64,000 bases of DNA from RPQJ01 sp963707145 (GCA_963707145.1 CAVPOQ010000004.1:682001-746000); one strand, 5' to 3'; shown: positions 10,294 through 19,007, counted from the stretch's first letter. Numbers and translations are program-made. The notes: generated by a model from the letters alone, not told the origin.

Positions 10294-10974
10294 ATGAGGC
10301 GAGCCCGCTCGAAGCTCGAGGACTGCGAGCGGCACGGGCCCGGCTCGGGATCCGAGCTGCTCGTCGTCGAGGGCGACTCCGCTGCGCTCGCGGTCTGCCA
10401 GGCACGCGACCCGCGCGTCCAGGCCGTGCTGCCGATGCAGGGCAAGCCGATGAACGCGCTCAAGGCAACCGACGGGAAGGTCGCCACGAACCCGTTCCTG
10501 CGGGCGCTGACGGAGGCCATCGGTGCGGGGCGCGGCGCGGCCTTCGACCGCTCGGCGCTGCGCTACGAGCGCGTCGTCCTGCTGATGGACCCTGACGCCG
10601 ACGGCATCCACTGCGGCGCGCTGCTGCTGATGTTCTTCCACCGCTGGATGCCGGTGCTGCTGGAGAACGCTCACCTCGAGATGGTGCACGCTCCCGTTGG
10701 CGAGGTGCGACTCGCAGCCGGCGGGGCGCCTGCGTACGCCTATTCGGACGCACAGTTCCAGGCCATCGGCGCCCGCCTGCGCACAAACGGCGTGACGGCG
10801 TTCACCGCGCTGCGCTACCGCGGACTCGCCGGCCTCGATCCGCCCGTGCTCGCCGCGACCTGCGTCCGCCGCGAGACGCGTAACGGGCGCATGCTCGGTC
10901 CTGCCGATGCGCAGGCAGCCATGGACGTGTTCGCCTCGCTGCGGGAGCTGCCGCCGCAGGGCGCGCTGTTCTGA
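10294..10974 (+). CDS. Orphan GyrB/ParE-like TOPRIM domain protein
   Basis: 226 residues resembling only the TOPRIM half of type IIA topoisomerase B subunits. It has EGDSA with Glu26, VLPMQGKPMNALK in the place of the LRGKxLNV segment, then VVLLMDPDADGIHCGALLLMFFHRWMP with Asp99, Asp101 and Asp103. The spacing from Glu to the DxD (73 residues) matches GyrB. There is no GHKL ATPase or transducer domain ahead; the upstream sequence is the hydrolase gene. The metal-binding residues are kept, so it need not be a dead fragment. The start ATG 10294 is a choice with a weak ribosome site. It may be a stand-alone nicking or primase-like protein or a gyrase-interacting paralogue; this is unresolved. 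Confidence 0.7.
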   Translation: MRRARSKLEDCERHGPGSGSELLVVEGDSAALAVCQARDPRVQAVLPMQGKPMNALKATDGKVATNPFLRALTEAIGAGRGAAFDRSALRYERVVLLMDPDADGIHCGALLLMFFHRWMPVLLENAHLEMVHAPVGEVRLAAGGAPAYAYSDAQFQAIGARLRTNGVTAFTALRYRGLAGLDPPVLAATCVRRETRNGRMLGPADAQAAMDVFASLRELPPQGALF

Positions 10975-11118
10975 GGCCTGTCACAGGGGCGGGACGTCGC
11001 GCCCGGACCGCCGGCACGGATGGTCGTCTGGCGCCAGGGCGGCAGTCGCCGGGGGTGATCGCCGTGTGGCCGACGAGGCCCCGGCGTCCAGCGAAGACGC
11101 GAGAAACGGGGGCGTGAG
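10975..11118. other. Short convergent intergenic region
   Basis: 144 bp between the stops of the TOPRIM gene (plus) and the DUF2905 gene (minus). GC-rich with no T-tract terminator; nothing else is recognised. Confidence 0.3.
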
Positions 11119-11319
11119 TCAGCGACGCAGCAGCCAGAGGATCAGGCTCAGCACCACGCTCACCACGATCATCGTGGTGAACGGCGCGAAGAACCTGAAG
11201 CCCGGCCGGTCGACGACGATGTCGCCCGGCAGGCGCCCGAGCGGAAGCTTCGAGAGCCAGGGCCAGAGCAGGCCCGCGACGGCAATCAGCAATCCGGCGG
11301 CGATCAGCAGTCGCTGCAT
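11119..11319 (-). CDS. DUF2905 small membrane protein
   Basis: 66 residues with two membrane segments (about 4-20 and 46-63) separated by the family signature LGRLPGDIVVDRPGFRFFAPFTTMIVVS. The size and motif fit the DUF2905 family of small inner-membrane proteins of unknown role, often found as single genes. Upstream of the ATG at 11319 the minus strand reads GGAGACACGCC. It is convergent with the TOPRIM gene and divergent from the FAD oxidoreductase gene. Confidence 0.85.
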   Translation of the reverse strand: MQRLLIAAGLLIAVAGLLWPWLSKLPLGRLPGDIVVDRPGFRFFAPFTTMIVVSVVLSLILWLLRR

Positions 11320-11468
11320 GGCGTGTCTCCGGTCCGGGATGCGCGGACCCCGGCTACGCTAGGCGCATCGCGCGCCGCAGACAACCGGCCTGCACCGTTG
11401 CGTCTGGCAATCCCCCGGGTCGGCGCCTACGCTGGTGCGCCCGTCGCCCACAGGTCCTGAACGCCGTC

Positions 11469-12743
11469 ATGTCGAATCCCAGCAGCGATCCGCCCGCGGG
11501 TACTCCGCGCGCGCGCATCGTGATCGTTGGCGCCAACTTCGCCGGGCTCGCAGCGGCGCAGCACCTGGGCCGCATCGGCGAGGTCACGGTCGTGGATCGC
11601 TCGCCGTGGTTCGAGTGGCTGCCGAACATCCACGAACTGCTGTCCGGTGCGAAGCGTCCCGCCGACCTGCGATTGCCTCGCGCGCGGCTCGTGGCGCGCG
11701 CCGGGCACCGCTTCGTGCGCGCCGACGTCGCCGGGATCGACGCACCCGAGGGATGCCTCGTGACCACGGCTGGCCGCCGCATCGACTTCGACGTCTGCAT
11801 CGTCGCCGTCGGCGGCGCCGGGGAGACCTTCGGCGTGCGGGGCGCGGACCGTCATGCGCTGCCCTTCAAGAGCGTGGCCGACTGCGCGGAGATCGGGCGC
11901 CGGCTGCGCGCGCTGTCGCGCGAGTCGGTCGTTCGGCAGGTCGTGATCGTCGGAGGCGGACTCGAGGGCGTCGAGGCGCTCGGGGAGATCCTGCGCCGCT
12001 ACCGCCGCGGCTCGTCGCTGCGCATCCACGTGGTCGAGGCGGGCCGGCGTCTGCTGCCGGAGGCGCCCGCCGCGCTCGACGCCGCGGTTCGCGCCCACTG
12101 CGCGGGCCTCGACGTGCGCATCCACACCGGCGCGCGGGTGGCGGCGGTGACGCCGAAGCGAGTGCGCCTCGACACCGGCGCCACGTTGCGCTCGGACCTC
12201 ACGATCTGGACCGGCGGCGTCACCGCGCCGCCGCTGCTGCGGGAGTCGGGCCTCGCCGACCGGCCCCGGCAATGGGCGCCGGTGAGCGCGACGCTGCAGA
12301 GCCGCCGCCACGACAACGTGCTGGTGATCGGCGATGCCGCGGGGCTGCCGCGGCCGCTGGCCAAGCAGGCCTACTACGCGCTGCAGATGGGCGCGTGCGC
12401 TGCCGACAACGTCGAGCGACTGATCGCAGGCCGTCGTCTGCTCCCGTTCGAGCCATCGCCGAAGCCCATGCTGATCGCGTTCGGCGACCTCGACACCTTC
12501 CTCGTCGCCGGCCGCCGCGTGCTCGCCTCGCCGGCTCTCGCCGCCGCCAAGGAGGCCGTGCTGCAGGTCACCATGTCGCAGCTCGACCCGCCGCTCGGCG
12601 CCGCGTCGCTCGCGGGTCTCGCGGGCCGCCTGGCGGGCGCCACCGGCGGACTGCTGCTGCCGACACTCACCTCGCGTTCCGGTCGTGCCGGGCTGCGCCG
12701 GCTGCAGATCCTCGGCGGACGGCCCAGCCGTCGCAGGCGCTGA
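11469..12743 (+). CDS. NAD(P)/FAD-dependent oxidoreductase, NDH-2-like
   Basis: 424 residues. N-terminal FAD-binding Rossmann motif IVIVGANFAGLAAAQHLG (residues 16-33) and a second dinucleotide-binding motif VVIVGGGLEGVEALGEIL near 160-177. LVIGDAAGLPRPLAKQAYYALQMG near 290 is the third FAD-contact segment of the pyridine nucleotide-disulfide oxidoreductase superfamily. There are no redox-active cysteine pairs, which favours a type II NADH dehydrogenase-like or related quinone/ferredoxin reductase. The C-terminus lacks an obvious amphipathic anchor but ends in a basic tail. The acceptor is unknown. It appears monocistronic; the GST gene follows after 93 bp. Confidence 0.82.
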   Translation: MSNPSSDPPAGTPRARIVIVGANFAGLAAAQHLGRIGEVTVVDRSPWFEWLPNIHELLSGAKRPADLRLPRARLVARAGHRFVRADVAGIDAPEGCLVTTAGRRIDFDVCIVAVGGAGETFGVRGADRHALPFKSVADCAEIGRRLRALSRESVVRQVVIVGGGLEGVEALGEILRRYRRGSSLRIHVVEAGRRLLPEAPAALDAAVRAHCAGLDVRIHTGARVAAVTPKRVRLDTGATLRSDLTIWTGGVTAPPLLRESGLADRPRQWAPVSATLQSRRHDNVLVIGDAAGLPRPLAKQAYYALQMGACAADNVERLIAGRRLLPFEPSPKPMLIAFGDLDTFLVAGRRVLASPALAAAKEAVLQVTMSQLDPPLGAASLAGLAGRLAGATGGLLLPTLTSRSGRAGLRRLQILGGRPSRRRR

Positions 12744-12836
12744 GCCGCCGGCCGGAGCGATGCGGCCGGTGGCCCATCGCCGCGCACATTGCTGCTACCC
12801 TGCGCCGCCACGTCCCGGACCCGGAGGCGCCACTGC

Positions 12837-13526
12837 ATGCTCACCGTCCATCACCTCGAGACCTCACGCTCGCAGCGTGTCCTGTGGCTGCTCGAGGAAC
12901 TCGGCGTGCCCTACGAACTGAAGGTCTACCGGCGCGATCCCGCCACGCGCCTCGCGCCGCTCGAACTGAAGGCCGTGCACCCGCTCGGCAAGTCGCCGGT
13001 GATCACCGACGGCGACGTGACGGTCGCCGAGTCCGGCGCCATCATCGAATACCTCGTGGAGACGTTCGGCCACCTCGGGCGCGGCGAACTGTCGCACCTG
13101 CAGCCGGCCGTGGGCACGCCCGAGCAACGCCAGTGCCGCTACTGGATGCACTACGCCGAGGGCTCGCTGATGAACTGGCTGGTGATGAAGCTCGTGTTCG
13201 TCACCATCCCGAAGCGTCCGATGCCGTTCTTCGCGAAACCGGTAGCGCGCGGCATCAGCGAGAAGGTCCAGGCCCAGCTCGTGGATCCCAACCTGCAGGC
13301 GGCGACCGCGTTCATCGAGGAACACCTCGCGCACCATCGCTGGTTCGCCGGCGAGGAGATCACGATGGCGGACTTCCAGATGAGCTTTGCGGTGGAGGCG
13401 CTGCTGTCGCGCGCCACGGGCACGGGCCGGCACCCGCACCTTGACGCCTACCACGCGCGCATGCGTGCGCGCCCCGCCTACCAGCGGGCGGAGGCCAGGG
13501 GCGGGCCGACCCTCATGGCGCCCTGA
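12837..13526 (+). CDS. Glutathione S-transferase family protein
   Basis: 229 residues from the ATG at 12837, with GGAGG about nine bases upstream. Thioredoxin-like N-terminal domain with SRSQRVLWLLEELGVPYEL (catalytic Ser near residue 10) and the glutathione-contact phrase GKSPVITDGDVTVAESGAIIEYL. The helical C-terminal domain ends with the N-capping region ITMADFQMSFAVEALLSR. This is typical of cytosolic bacterial GSTs used in detoxification or specific catabolic steps. The substrate is not predictable. TACCCT near 12796 may be its -10. Confidence 0.88.
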   Translation: MLTVHHLETSRSQRVLWLLEELGVPYELKVYRRDPATRLAPLELKAVHPLGKSPVITDGDVTVAESGAIIEYLVETFGHLGRGELSHLQPAVGTPEQRQCRYWMHYAEGSLMNWLVMKLVFVTIPKRPMPFFAKPVARGISEKVQAQLVDPNLQAATAFIEEHLAHHRWFAGEEITMADFQMSFAVEALLSRATGTGRHPHLDAYHARMRARPAYQRAEARGGPTLMAP

Positions 13527-13540
13527 GGGTCCGTCGGACG

Positions 13541-14575
13541 TTGCCCGGCCCGATCGCCGTGACCGCCGTGCCTCGCGCCGCAAGTCTGCTGCTCGCCCTG
13601 TGGCTCGCGAGCGCCGCGGCGCAGGCGCGTGACGCTGTCACGAGTGCGGTCGCCGTCGAACCGCCGCTCGAGGAGGTGCTCGTCACCGGCGAGCAGCCCG
13701 GTCCCGGTCTGTGGAAAGTGCGGCGGGCCTCCGATCCCGACGGCCACGTGCTGTGGATCCTCGGCAGCTACGCGCCGCTGCCGAAGAAGATCGACTGGCG
13801 CTCGAAGGAACTCGAGGCGGCGATGGCGGCGTCGCAGGCGCTGATCGCGCCGCCCTCGGTGGACGCGAAGGTCGGGGCGCTCGGCGGCGTGACGCTGCTG
13901 CCCTCGCTGGTGGGAGTGCGCAACAATCCGGGCGGCCAGCGGCTGCAGGACGTCGTGCCGCCGGAACTCTATGCGCGCTGGCTGCCGCTCAAGGCGCGCT
14001 ACCTCGGTCGCGACGGGGACGTCGAGAAATGGCGGCCGATCTTCGCCGCTCAGGAGCTGTACTTCGCGGCGCTGCGCAAGTCGGGGCTTGCGCCCTACGG
14101 TGTCGTTTGGCCCGCGGTCGAGAAGCGCGCCCGGCGCGCCGGGCTCGAGATCACGACGCCCGAGGTGGTCGTGAAGGTCGAGAAGCCGCGCGAGGCGATC
14201 CGCGAGTTCAAGCAGGCGCCGCTGTCCGACCTCGAGTGCTTCGCGAAGACCATCGCGCGGCTCGAGTCCGACCTCGATCTCATGCGCGTGCGTGCGAACG
14301 CCTGGGCGGTGGGTGACGTGGCGAAGCTGCGCGAGCTGGCGCCGGTCGATCAGGCGAGCGCCTGCATCGCGGTCGTGTTCGGCTCGTCGGTGGTGCAGTC
14401 GCGTGGCCTCGGCGACCTGCCGGAGCGCAGCGCGGCGGCGTGGCTCGCGGCCGCCGAGGCGGCGCTCGCCCGCAACGCCTCGACCGTGGCCGTGCTGTCG
14501 ATCGACCGCATCCTCGCGCCGGACGGTTACTTGGCGCAGCTGCGCGCCCGGGGCTACGTGGTGGAGGAACCATGA
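13541..14575 (+). CDS. TraB/GumN family exported protein with TonB-box-like N-terminus
   Basis: 344 residues. Signal peptide ending ASAAAQARD, then a linker PPLEEVLVTGEQPGPGLWKV, then the TraB/GumN domain (HVLWILGSYAPLPKKIDW..., conserved ALIAPP, and the C-terminal TVAVLSIDRIL). The family is related to erythromycin-esterase/ChaN-like folds and is proposed to be metalloprotease-like, without firm biochemical proof. The segment PLEEVLVTG closely resembles the TonB-box/plug entry of TonB-dependent receptors (compare EEPLEEIIVTAS in the receptor at 19 kb). The start is uncertain within a few codons. It is followed after 27 bp by the MBL hydrolase gene. Confidence 0.8.
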   Translation: MPGPIAVTAVPRAASLLLALWLASAAAQARDAVTSAVAVEPPLEEVLVTGEQPGPGLWKVRRASDPDGHVLWILGSYAPLPKKIDWRSKELEAAMAASQALIAPPSVDAKVGALGGVTLLPSLVGVRNNPGGQRLQDVVPPELYARWLPLKARYLGRDGDVEKWRPIFAAQELYFAALRKSGLAPYGVVWPAVEKRARRAGLEITTPEVVVKVEKPREAIREFKQAPLSDLECFAKTIARLESDLDLMRVRANAWAVGDVAKLRELAPVDQASACIAVVFGSSVVQSRGLGDLPERSAAAWLAAAEAALARNASTVAVLSIDRILAPDGYLAQLRARGYVVEEP

Positions 14576-14602
14576 GTCGCCTGCACCGCGAGATCCGCCG
14601 CG

Positions 14603-15458
14603 ATGGGTGATTACGATCGCGACGCCCTGCCACTCACCGGCTCAGCACAGCAGCTTGCCGATGCAGTATGGCGGATCGTGGCGCCGAACCCGGGGCCGCT
14701 CACGGGGCCGGGCACGAATACCTACGTGGTCGGGACGAACCGGCAGGTGGTGATCGATCCCGGCTGCGACGATCCGGAACACCTGACGCGCGTGCTCGAG
14801 GTCGCCGGCGGCGCGATCGAGCGCATCCTGTGCACGCACTCGCATCCCGATCACTCCCCTGGCGCCGCGTGGCTGCGCGAGCGCACGGGCGCGCCGGTGC
14901 TCGGCCTGCCGGCGCCCGACGACGGGCACCAGGACCTGGGCTACGCGCCCGATGCGGCGTTCGCCGACGGCGAGTGCGTCGCGGCAGGCGACGACCTGCT
15001 GCGCGTGGTCCACACGCCGGGCCACGCCTCGAACCACGTCTGCTTCCTGCTCGAGGCCACAGGCCTGCTGTTCACCGGCGATCACCTGATGAGCGGCTCG
15101 ACGGTGATCATCATCCCGCCCGACGGTTCGATGCGCCTGTACCTCGATTCGCTGCGCCGCCTGCGCGAGCTGCCACTGGTCGCCCTCGCGCCCGGCCACG
15201 GCGCGCTGATGCCGGGCTGCGCTGACCGAGATCGATCGCGTCCTCGCACACCGCCTCGCGCGCGAGGGCAAGCTCGCGGGAGCGTTCGCCCGGCGCCGGA
15301 CTGCGACGCTCGACGACGTGCTGGCGGAGGTCTATGACGACGTGCCGAAGTTCATGCACGTCTACGCCCGCTACTCACTGCTCGCGCACGCCGCGAAGCT
15401 CGTGGAGGAGGGGCGGGCGCGGCTCGAGGACGGGGTCTACCGTTGGCAGGGCGACTGA
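14603..15458 (+). CDS. MBL-fold metallo-hydrolase (LACTB2/beta-lactamase-like), frameshifted
   Basis: Metallo-beta-lactamase fold with THSHPDH (His79, His81, Asp83, His84), PGHASNHVCF near residue 140, GDHLM and GHG, so all zinc ligands are present. Near 15221 the frame gains one base (GGCTGCGCTGACC). Dropping it continues as LTEIDRVLAHRLAREGKL..., a winged-helix C-terminal domain with the usual KFMHVYARYSLLAHAAKL, ending at 15458 with 284 residues. That is the architecture of the LACTB2-like hydrolases. Its end overlaps the start of the ABC ATPase gene by about 16 bp, suggesting translational coupling. The substrate is unknown (thioester or nucleic acid in relatives). Confidence 0.85.
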
Positions 15459-16930
15459 GACGCGCGCAGCCGGCTCGCCTGCGCGCGGTCCGCCTCGAGC
15501 GGGCGAGCGTGAGGCTCGGCCGGCACTGGGCGCTGCGCGAGGTGTCCTGCGAACTGCGCCGCGGCGAACGCTGGCTGCTGACCGGCGCCAACGGTGCCGG
15601 CAAGACCGTGCTGCTCAAGCTGCTGCGCGGCGACTTGTGGCCCACGCCCACCGGAGCCGAGCAGCGCCTCTATCGGATCGGTGACGAATGGCAGTCGCAG
15701 CCGCTCGAGGCGCGCGAACGCATCGCCTACCTCGGGCCGGAGCGGCAGGACCGCTACGAGCGCCACGGGCTCGACCTGCGCGTGGACGCGGTGGTGGCCA
15801 CGGGCTTCACGGGCGAGGACCTGCCCCTCGAGCCGTGCACGGCCATGCAGCGGCGCGCCGCGCGCCGCGCGCTCGCGGAAGTCGGCCTCGCCGGGCTCGC
15901 GGCACGGCGCTTCCTCTCGCTCTCGAACGGCCAGCGCCGTCGCGTGCTGCTGGCCCGCGCGCTCGTCGGCCGTCCCGATGTGCTGCTGCTCGACGAGGCC
16001 ACCAACGGGCTCGATGCGGCGTCGAGACGCGCGTTCCTGCGATCGCTGGCGCGTGCGAGCCGCGGCGGACTCGCGTGGATCCTGAGCACGCACCGCGCGG
16101 CGGAGCGGCCACCGGGCATCACGCACGCGGCCAGGCTCGAGGGCGGCCGGCTGCTCGTCGCGCGGCGTGTTCCAGCGCGCGTCGCGCGCGCCGACGGCGC
16201 GGCCCGCGCCACGGCCGCGCGGCGCATCGCGGCGCCGGCGGCGGCACGGGATGCCGAGCCGTTGCTGCTGCTCGAGCGGGTGTCGGTGTACCGCGACGGA
16301 CGTCGCGTGCTCGGGCCGCTCGACTGGACGGTCGCTGCCGGCGAGCACTGGCTGGTCGGCGGCCCCAACGGCGCCGGCAAGTCCACGCTGCTCGCCCTGC
16401 TGTACGGCGACTTCGCCCCCGCCGTCGGCGGGCGGCTGTGGCGCCGCGGTTGCGCGGCCGGCCAGCCGATCGCCGACTGGAAGCGCGAGGTCGGGATCGT
16501 CGCACCGGAGTTGCAGTCGGTATATGCCGCGACCGCGTGCACGGCGGAGGAGATCGTGGTCTCCGGGTTGCACGCGAGCATCGGTCTCGACGAACCGCCG
16601 CGACCTGCCGAGCGCGCCGAGGCGCGCCGCTGGCTGGCGCGCCTGGGCCTGGGCGGCCTCGGCGCACGCCGTGCCCGCGAGCTGTCCTATGGGCAGTTGC
16701 GTCGCGCGCTGCTCGCCCGTGCGTTGATCGCGCCGCGCCGGCTGCTGCTGCTCGACGAACCCTGCGACGGTCTCGATTCCGGCGCGAGGCTGCTCGTGGC
16801 GCAGGAGGTTGCACGGGCGGCGCGCAGTGGCACACAGATCGTGATCGCGACCCACCACGACGAGGACGTTCCGGCGTACGTCACGCGCCGACTCGTGCTC
16901 GGTCCGCGCGGTGTCCCGCTGGCCGGCTAG
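15443..16930 (+). CDS. ModF/PhrA-like protein with two ABC ATPase domains
   Basis: About 495 residues from the TTG at 15443; a start further in, such as the GTG near 15509, is possible. There are two complete nucleotide-binding domains. The first has Walker A GANGAGKT (about 48-55), signature LSNGQRRR and Walker B VLLLDEATNGLD. The second has GPNGAGKS (about 308-315), signature LSYGQLRR and LLLLDEPCDGLD, with the switch His in ATHHDED. No membrane domain is fused or adjacent, as in the ModF/PhrA ('photorepair') group, whose role is unclear. Its stop TAG shares the CTAG with the surE stop on the other strand. Confidence 0.82.
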   Translation: MAGRLRRAQPARLRAVRLERASVRLGRHWALREVSCELRRGERWLLTGANGAGKTVLLKLLRGDLWPTPTGAEQRLYRIGDEWQSQPLEARERIAYLGPERQDRYERHGLDLRVDAVVATGFTGEDLPLEPCTAMQRRAARRALAEVGLAGLAARRFLSLSNGQRRRVLLARALVGRPDVLLLDEATNGLDAASRRAFLRSLARASRGGLAWILSTHRAAERPPGITHAARLEGGRLLVARRVPARVARADGAARATAARRIAAPAAARDAEPLLLLERVSVYRDGRRVLGPLDWTVAAGEHWLVGGPNGAGKSTLLALLYGDFAPAVGGRLWRRGCAAGQPIADWKREVGIVAPELQSVYAATACTAEEIVVSGLHASIGLDEPPRPAERAEARRWLARLGLGGLGARRARELSYGQLRRALLARALIAPRRLLLLDEPCDGLDSGARLLVAQEVARAARSGTQIVIATHHDEDVPAYVTRRLVLGPRGVPLAG

Positions 16931-17883
16931 AGCCGCTGCAGTCGCCGCTTGAGGCTGGAGCGCAGCGCCGGCGCGTCGGTGATCGCACCGCTGACCGGCG
17001 TGACGGTCACGTAGCCCTCGGCCAGCCAGTGATTGTCGGTGTCGAGCCCGTCGGTCGCGTCGGCACGCCTCGTCTCGCTGCGGTACTCGCCGTCGCCGCT
17101 GGTCGTGAAGCCGACCCGCAGGTCAGTGGCCGACCCTTGCCGCGCCAGCACCGTCCCGCGGATCTCGCCGATCGGGCGAGCCGGGTAGTTCACGTTCAGC
17201 ACGCTGCGCGGGCGTACGATGCGCCCGCTCTCACAGAACCACCCACGCGTCACCGCGATGAGCCGGGCCACGTGCGCACCGACGGCGTCGAAGCGCGCGC
17301 GGCTGGCGGGCGCCTCCGGTGGCTCCGCGCCGGGCATCCGCTCCGCGCTCACGGCAATGCCGGGGATCGGCGGATCGAGCAGCAGCGTGCCGGCGAGTGC
17401 GGCGCCCAGCGTGCCCGAGAGCATCAGCAGCGAGCCGGTGTTGGGCCCGTGGTTGATGCCCGAGACCACGAGGTCCGGCCGCCGTCCCTCCGGGTACAGC
17501 GCGGTGGCGGCGAGCACCACGGCAGTGGCGGGCGAACCGCCGACGGCGAACGCCGCCGGGTCGTTCGGCTCGCGCCGGACACGCACGTTGCTCCAGGTGA
17601 AGGACAGGCCGCTGCCGCTCGCGTTGTAGTCCGGCGCGGCGAGCGTGACGCGATGGCCCGCGGCGGCGAGCTGCGAGCGCAGCGCGCGGATGCCTGCGGC
17701 ATCGAACCCGTCGTCGTTGGTCAGCAGGATCTCGAGCGGGCCGTTGCCGCAGAGTGGGGCGGGCTGGGGCGCTGCGACGGCCGCCCCGGTCGTGAGCAGG
17801 CCGAGCACGAGCATGCCCCCGATCACGCCCGCCCGGATCTTCGCCGCGCGCTGCAATCGCTGGCGGACGCGCGAGGGTCGCAT
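16927..17883 (-). CDS. surE: SurE-type 5'/3'-nucleotidase with signal peptide
   Basis: 318 residues, longer than cytosolic SurE (about 250) because of an N-terminal extension with a basic start and a hydrophobic segment (GVIGGMLVLGLLTTGAAVAAP) that reads as a signal peptide, so this copy is probably periplasmic. SurE metal motif LLTNDDGFDAAGI (Asn56, Asp57, Asp58), phosphate-loop serines in APDYNASGSGLSFTW, and VVSGINHGPNTG. Known SurE proteins dephosphorylate nucleoside monophosphates and are divalent-metal dependent. The ATG lies four bases after the phzF stop, so the two form an operon. The usual pcm/nlpD neighbours of housekeeping surE are absent, which suggests a second, secreted paralogue. 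Confidence 0.85.
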   Translation of the reverse strand: MRPSRVRQRLQRAAKIRAGVIGGMLVLGLLTTGAAVAAPQPAPLCGNGPLEILLTNDDGFDAAGIRALRSQLAAAGHRVTLAAPDYNASGSGLSFTWSNVRVRREPNDPAAFAVGGSPATAVVLAATALYPEGRRPDLVVSGINHGPNTGSLLMLSGTLGAALAGTLLLDPPIPGIAVSAERMPGAEPPEAPASRARFDAVGAHVARLIAVTRGWFCESGRIVRPRSVLNVNYPARPIGEIRGTVLARQGSATDLRVGFTTSGDGEYRSETRRADATDGLDTDNHWLAEGYVTVTPVSGAITDAPALRSSLKRRLQRL

Positions 17884-17887
17884 CCGC

Positions 17888-18793
17888 TCAGAGTTCGAGT
17901 TCGGCCCGGTACACGGTCACGGCGTGACCGGCGACACACACGCTCGTCGCGCGCTTGCCCGACGCCGTGACCTCCACTTCGACCGTGCCCGGCCGGTCCA
18001 CGAAGCGCCCCTGGTGGCCGACGAACCGGGCCGTTCCGTCCTCGGCGGCGAGCAGACCGTTGCTCAGCAGGTAGACGCCGAGCATGCCGTGGGCGTTGCC
18101 GCTCACCGGGTCCTCCGGGATGCCGATGACGGGGCAGAACATACGCGACTCGATCGTGAGTACGTCGCCGTCGGGCCGGATCGCGAACACGAAGAAGCCG
18201 TCGGCGCCGACGTGGGGCGTCAGGTGCATCAGCGCGTCCAGGTCCGGCTGCAGCGACTCGAGCGTCTCGGGCGAGCGCAGCCCGATCAGCAGCCGCGAAT
18301 TCGCCTTGGAGAGCACCTGCATCGGGCAGCCTGGATGCAGGCTCGAGGAACTGATGCCGAGCGCGTCGAGCACCGGGCCGCGGCGCTCCTCGGGGACGAG
18401 CGGGCCGAACGTGGCAGGGCCCTGGTGGATCGCGACGCGAAGGTCCGGCGCTTTCCCGGTGACCTCGACCTCGACCGTCCAGTTGCCGGACTTCTGACGG
18501 ACCCTGCCCTTGGGGACACCGTGGACGATGGCCCGGGCGTAGTGCGCGGCGACCGTCGCGTGACCGACGAAGCTCACTTCCCGGCGCGGCGAGAAGAAGC
18601 GGACCTCGACGTCATGGTCGGGGGCGTCGGCCGCCAGCACGAAGGCCACTTCCTGCTGCAGCTCGCGGGCGACGCGGTGCATTTCCTCGTCGGTCAGCTG
18701 CTCGGCGTCGAGTACCACGGCGGCGGGGTTGCCACAGAAACGCTCGCGGGTGAACGAATCGACGAGGAACAGGCGGCACGTGCGCTTGGCCAT
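17888..18793 (-). CDS. PhzF family isomerase/epimerase-like protein
   Basis: 301 residues with the PhzF diaminopimelate-epimerase-like double domain. FLVDSFTRERFCGNPAAVVL opens the protein, the catalytic glutamate is Glu48 (ELQQEVAFV), and the C-terminal half contains EDPVSGNAHGMLGVYLL. Family members include PhzF of phenazine synthesis, but most are orphans of unknown substrate and no phenazine genes are present here. It is the first gene of a two-gene unit with the exported SurE. Upstream, on the other strand, is the TPP riboswitch operon. Confidence 0.88.
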   Translation of the reverse strand: MAKRTCRLFLVDSFTRERFCGNPAAVVLDAEQLTDEEMHRVARELQQEVAFVLAADAPDHDVEVRFFSPRREVSFVGHATVAAHYARAIVHGVPKGRVRQKSGNWTVEVEVTGKAPDLRVAIHQGPATFGPLVPEERRGPVLDALGISSSSLHPGCPMQVLSKANSRLLIGLRSPETLESLQPDLDALMHLTPHVGADGFFVFAIRPDGDVLTIESRMFCPVIGIPEDPVSGNAHGMLGVYLLSNGLLAAEDGTARFVGHQGRFVDRPGTVEVEVTASGKRATSVCVAGHAVTVYRAELEL

Positions 18794-18886
18794 TGAGCAG
18801 TGGATCCGGACCGGAGGGGACGGGCATTAGTCCTGAGCCCGCCGTCGCCGTCAACCGGCGGCGGCCTGCGCTCCGGCCCGCCCCGC

Positions 18887-18892
18887 TATACT
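18887..18892 (+). promoter_or_regulatory. Candidate -10 element for the thiamine-salvage transcript
   Basis: TATACT ends eight bases before the first base of the TPP aptamer, an ideal position for a start at about 18899-18901. No clear -35 is seen at 16-18 bp; the sequence there is GC-rich. Confidence 0.5.
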
Positions 18893-18900
18893 GCCCGCGC

Positions 18901-19004
18901 ACCTTGGGGTGGCCTGAAGGGCCTGAGATGCCGACCGCGGCGCCTGCCGCACACCGGCGAACCCGTTGAACCTGATCCGGTTAGTACCGGCGTAGGGAGC
19001 AGGT
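18901..19004 (+). promoter_or_regulatory. TPP riboswitch (THI element)
   Basis: All conserved blocks of the thiamine pyrophosphate aptamer are present in order: ACCTTGGGGTGGCC, then GGGCCTGAGATG (pyrimidine-sensor helix with CTGAGA), an optional P3a stem (CGCGGCGCC...), and ACCCGTTGAACCTGATC followed by GGTTAGTACCGGCGTAGGGAGCAGGT split across the P4/P5 arms. The 5' ACCT pairs with the 3' AGGT in P1. AGG of that 3' strand lies four bases before the GTG start at 19008, so TPP binding should hide the ribosome site directly: translational control with no separate terminator visible. It heads the TonB receptor and thiamine genes. Confidence 0.96.
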
Positions 19005-19007
19005 ATC

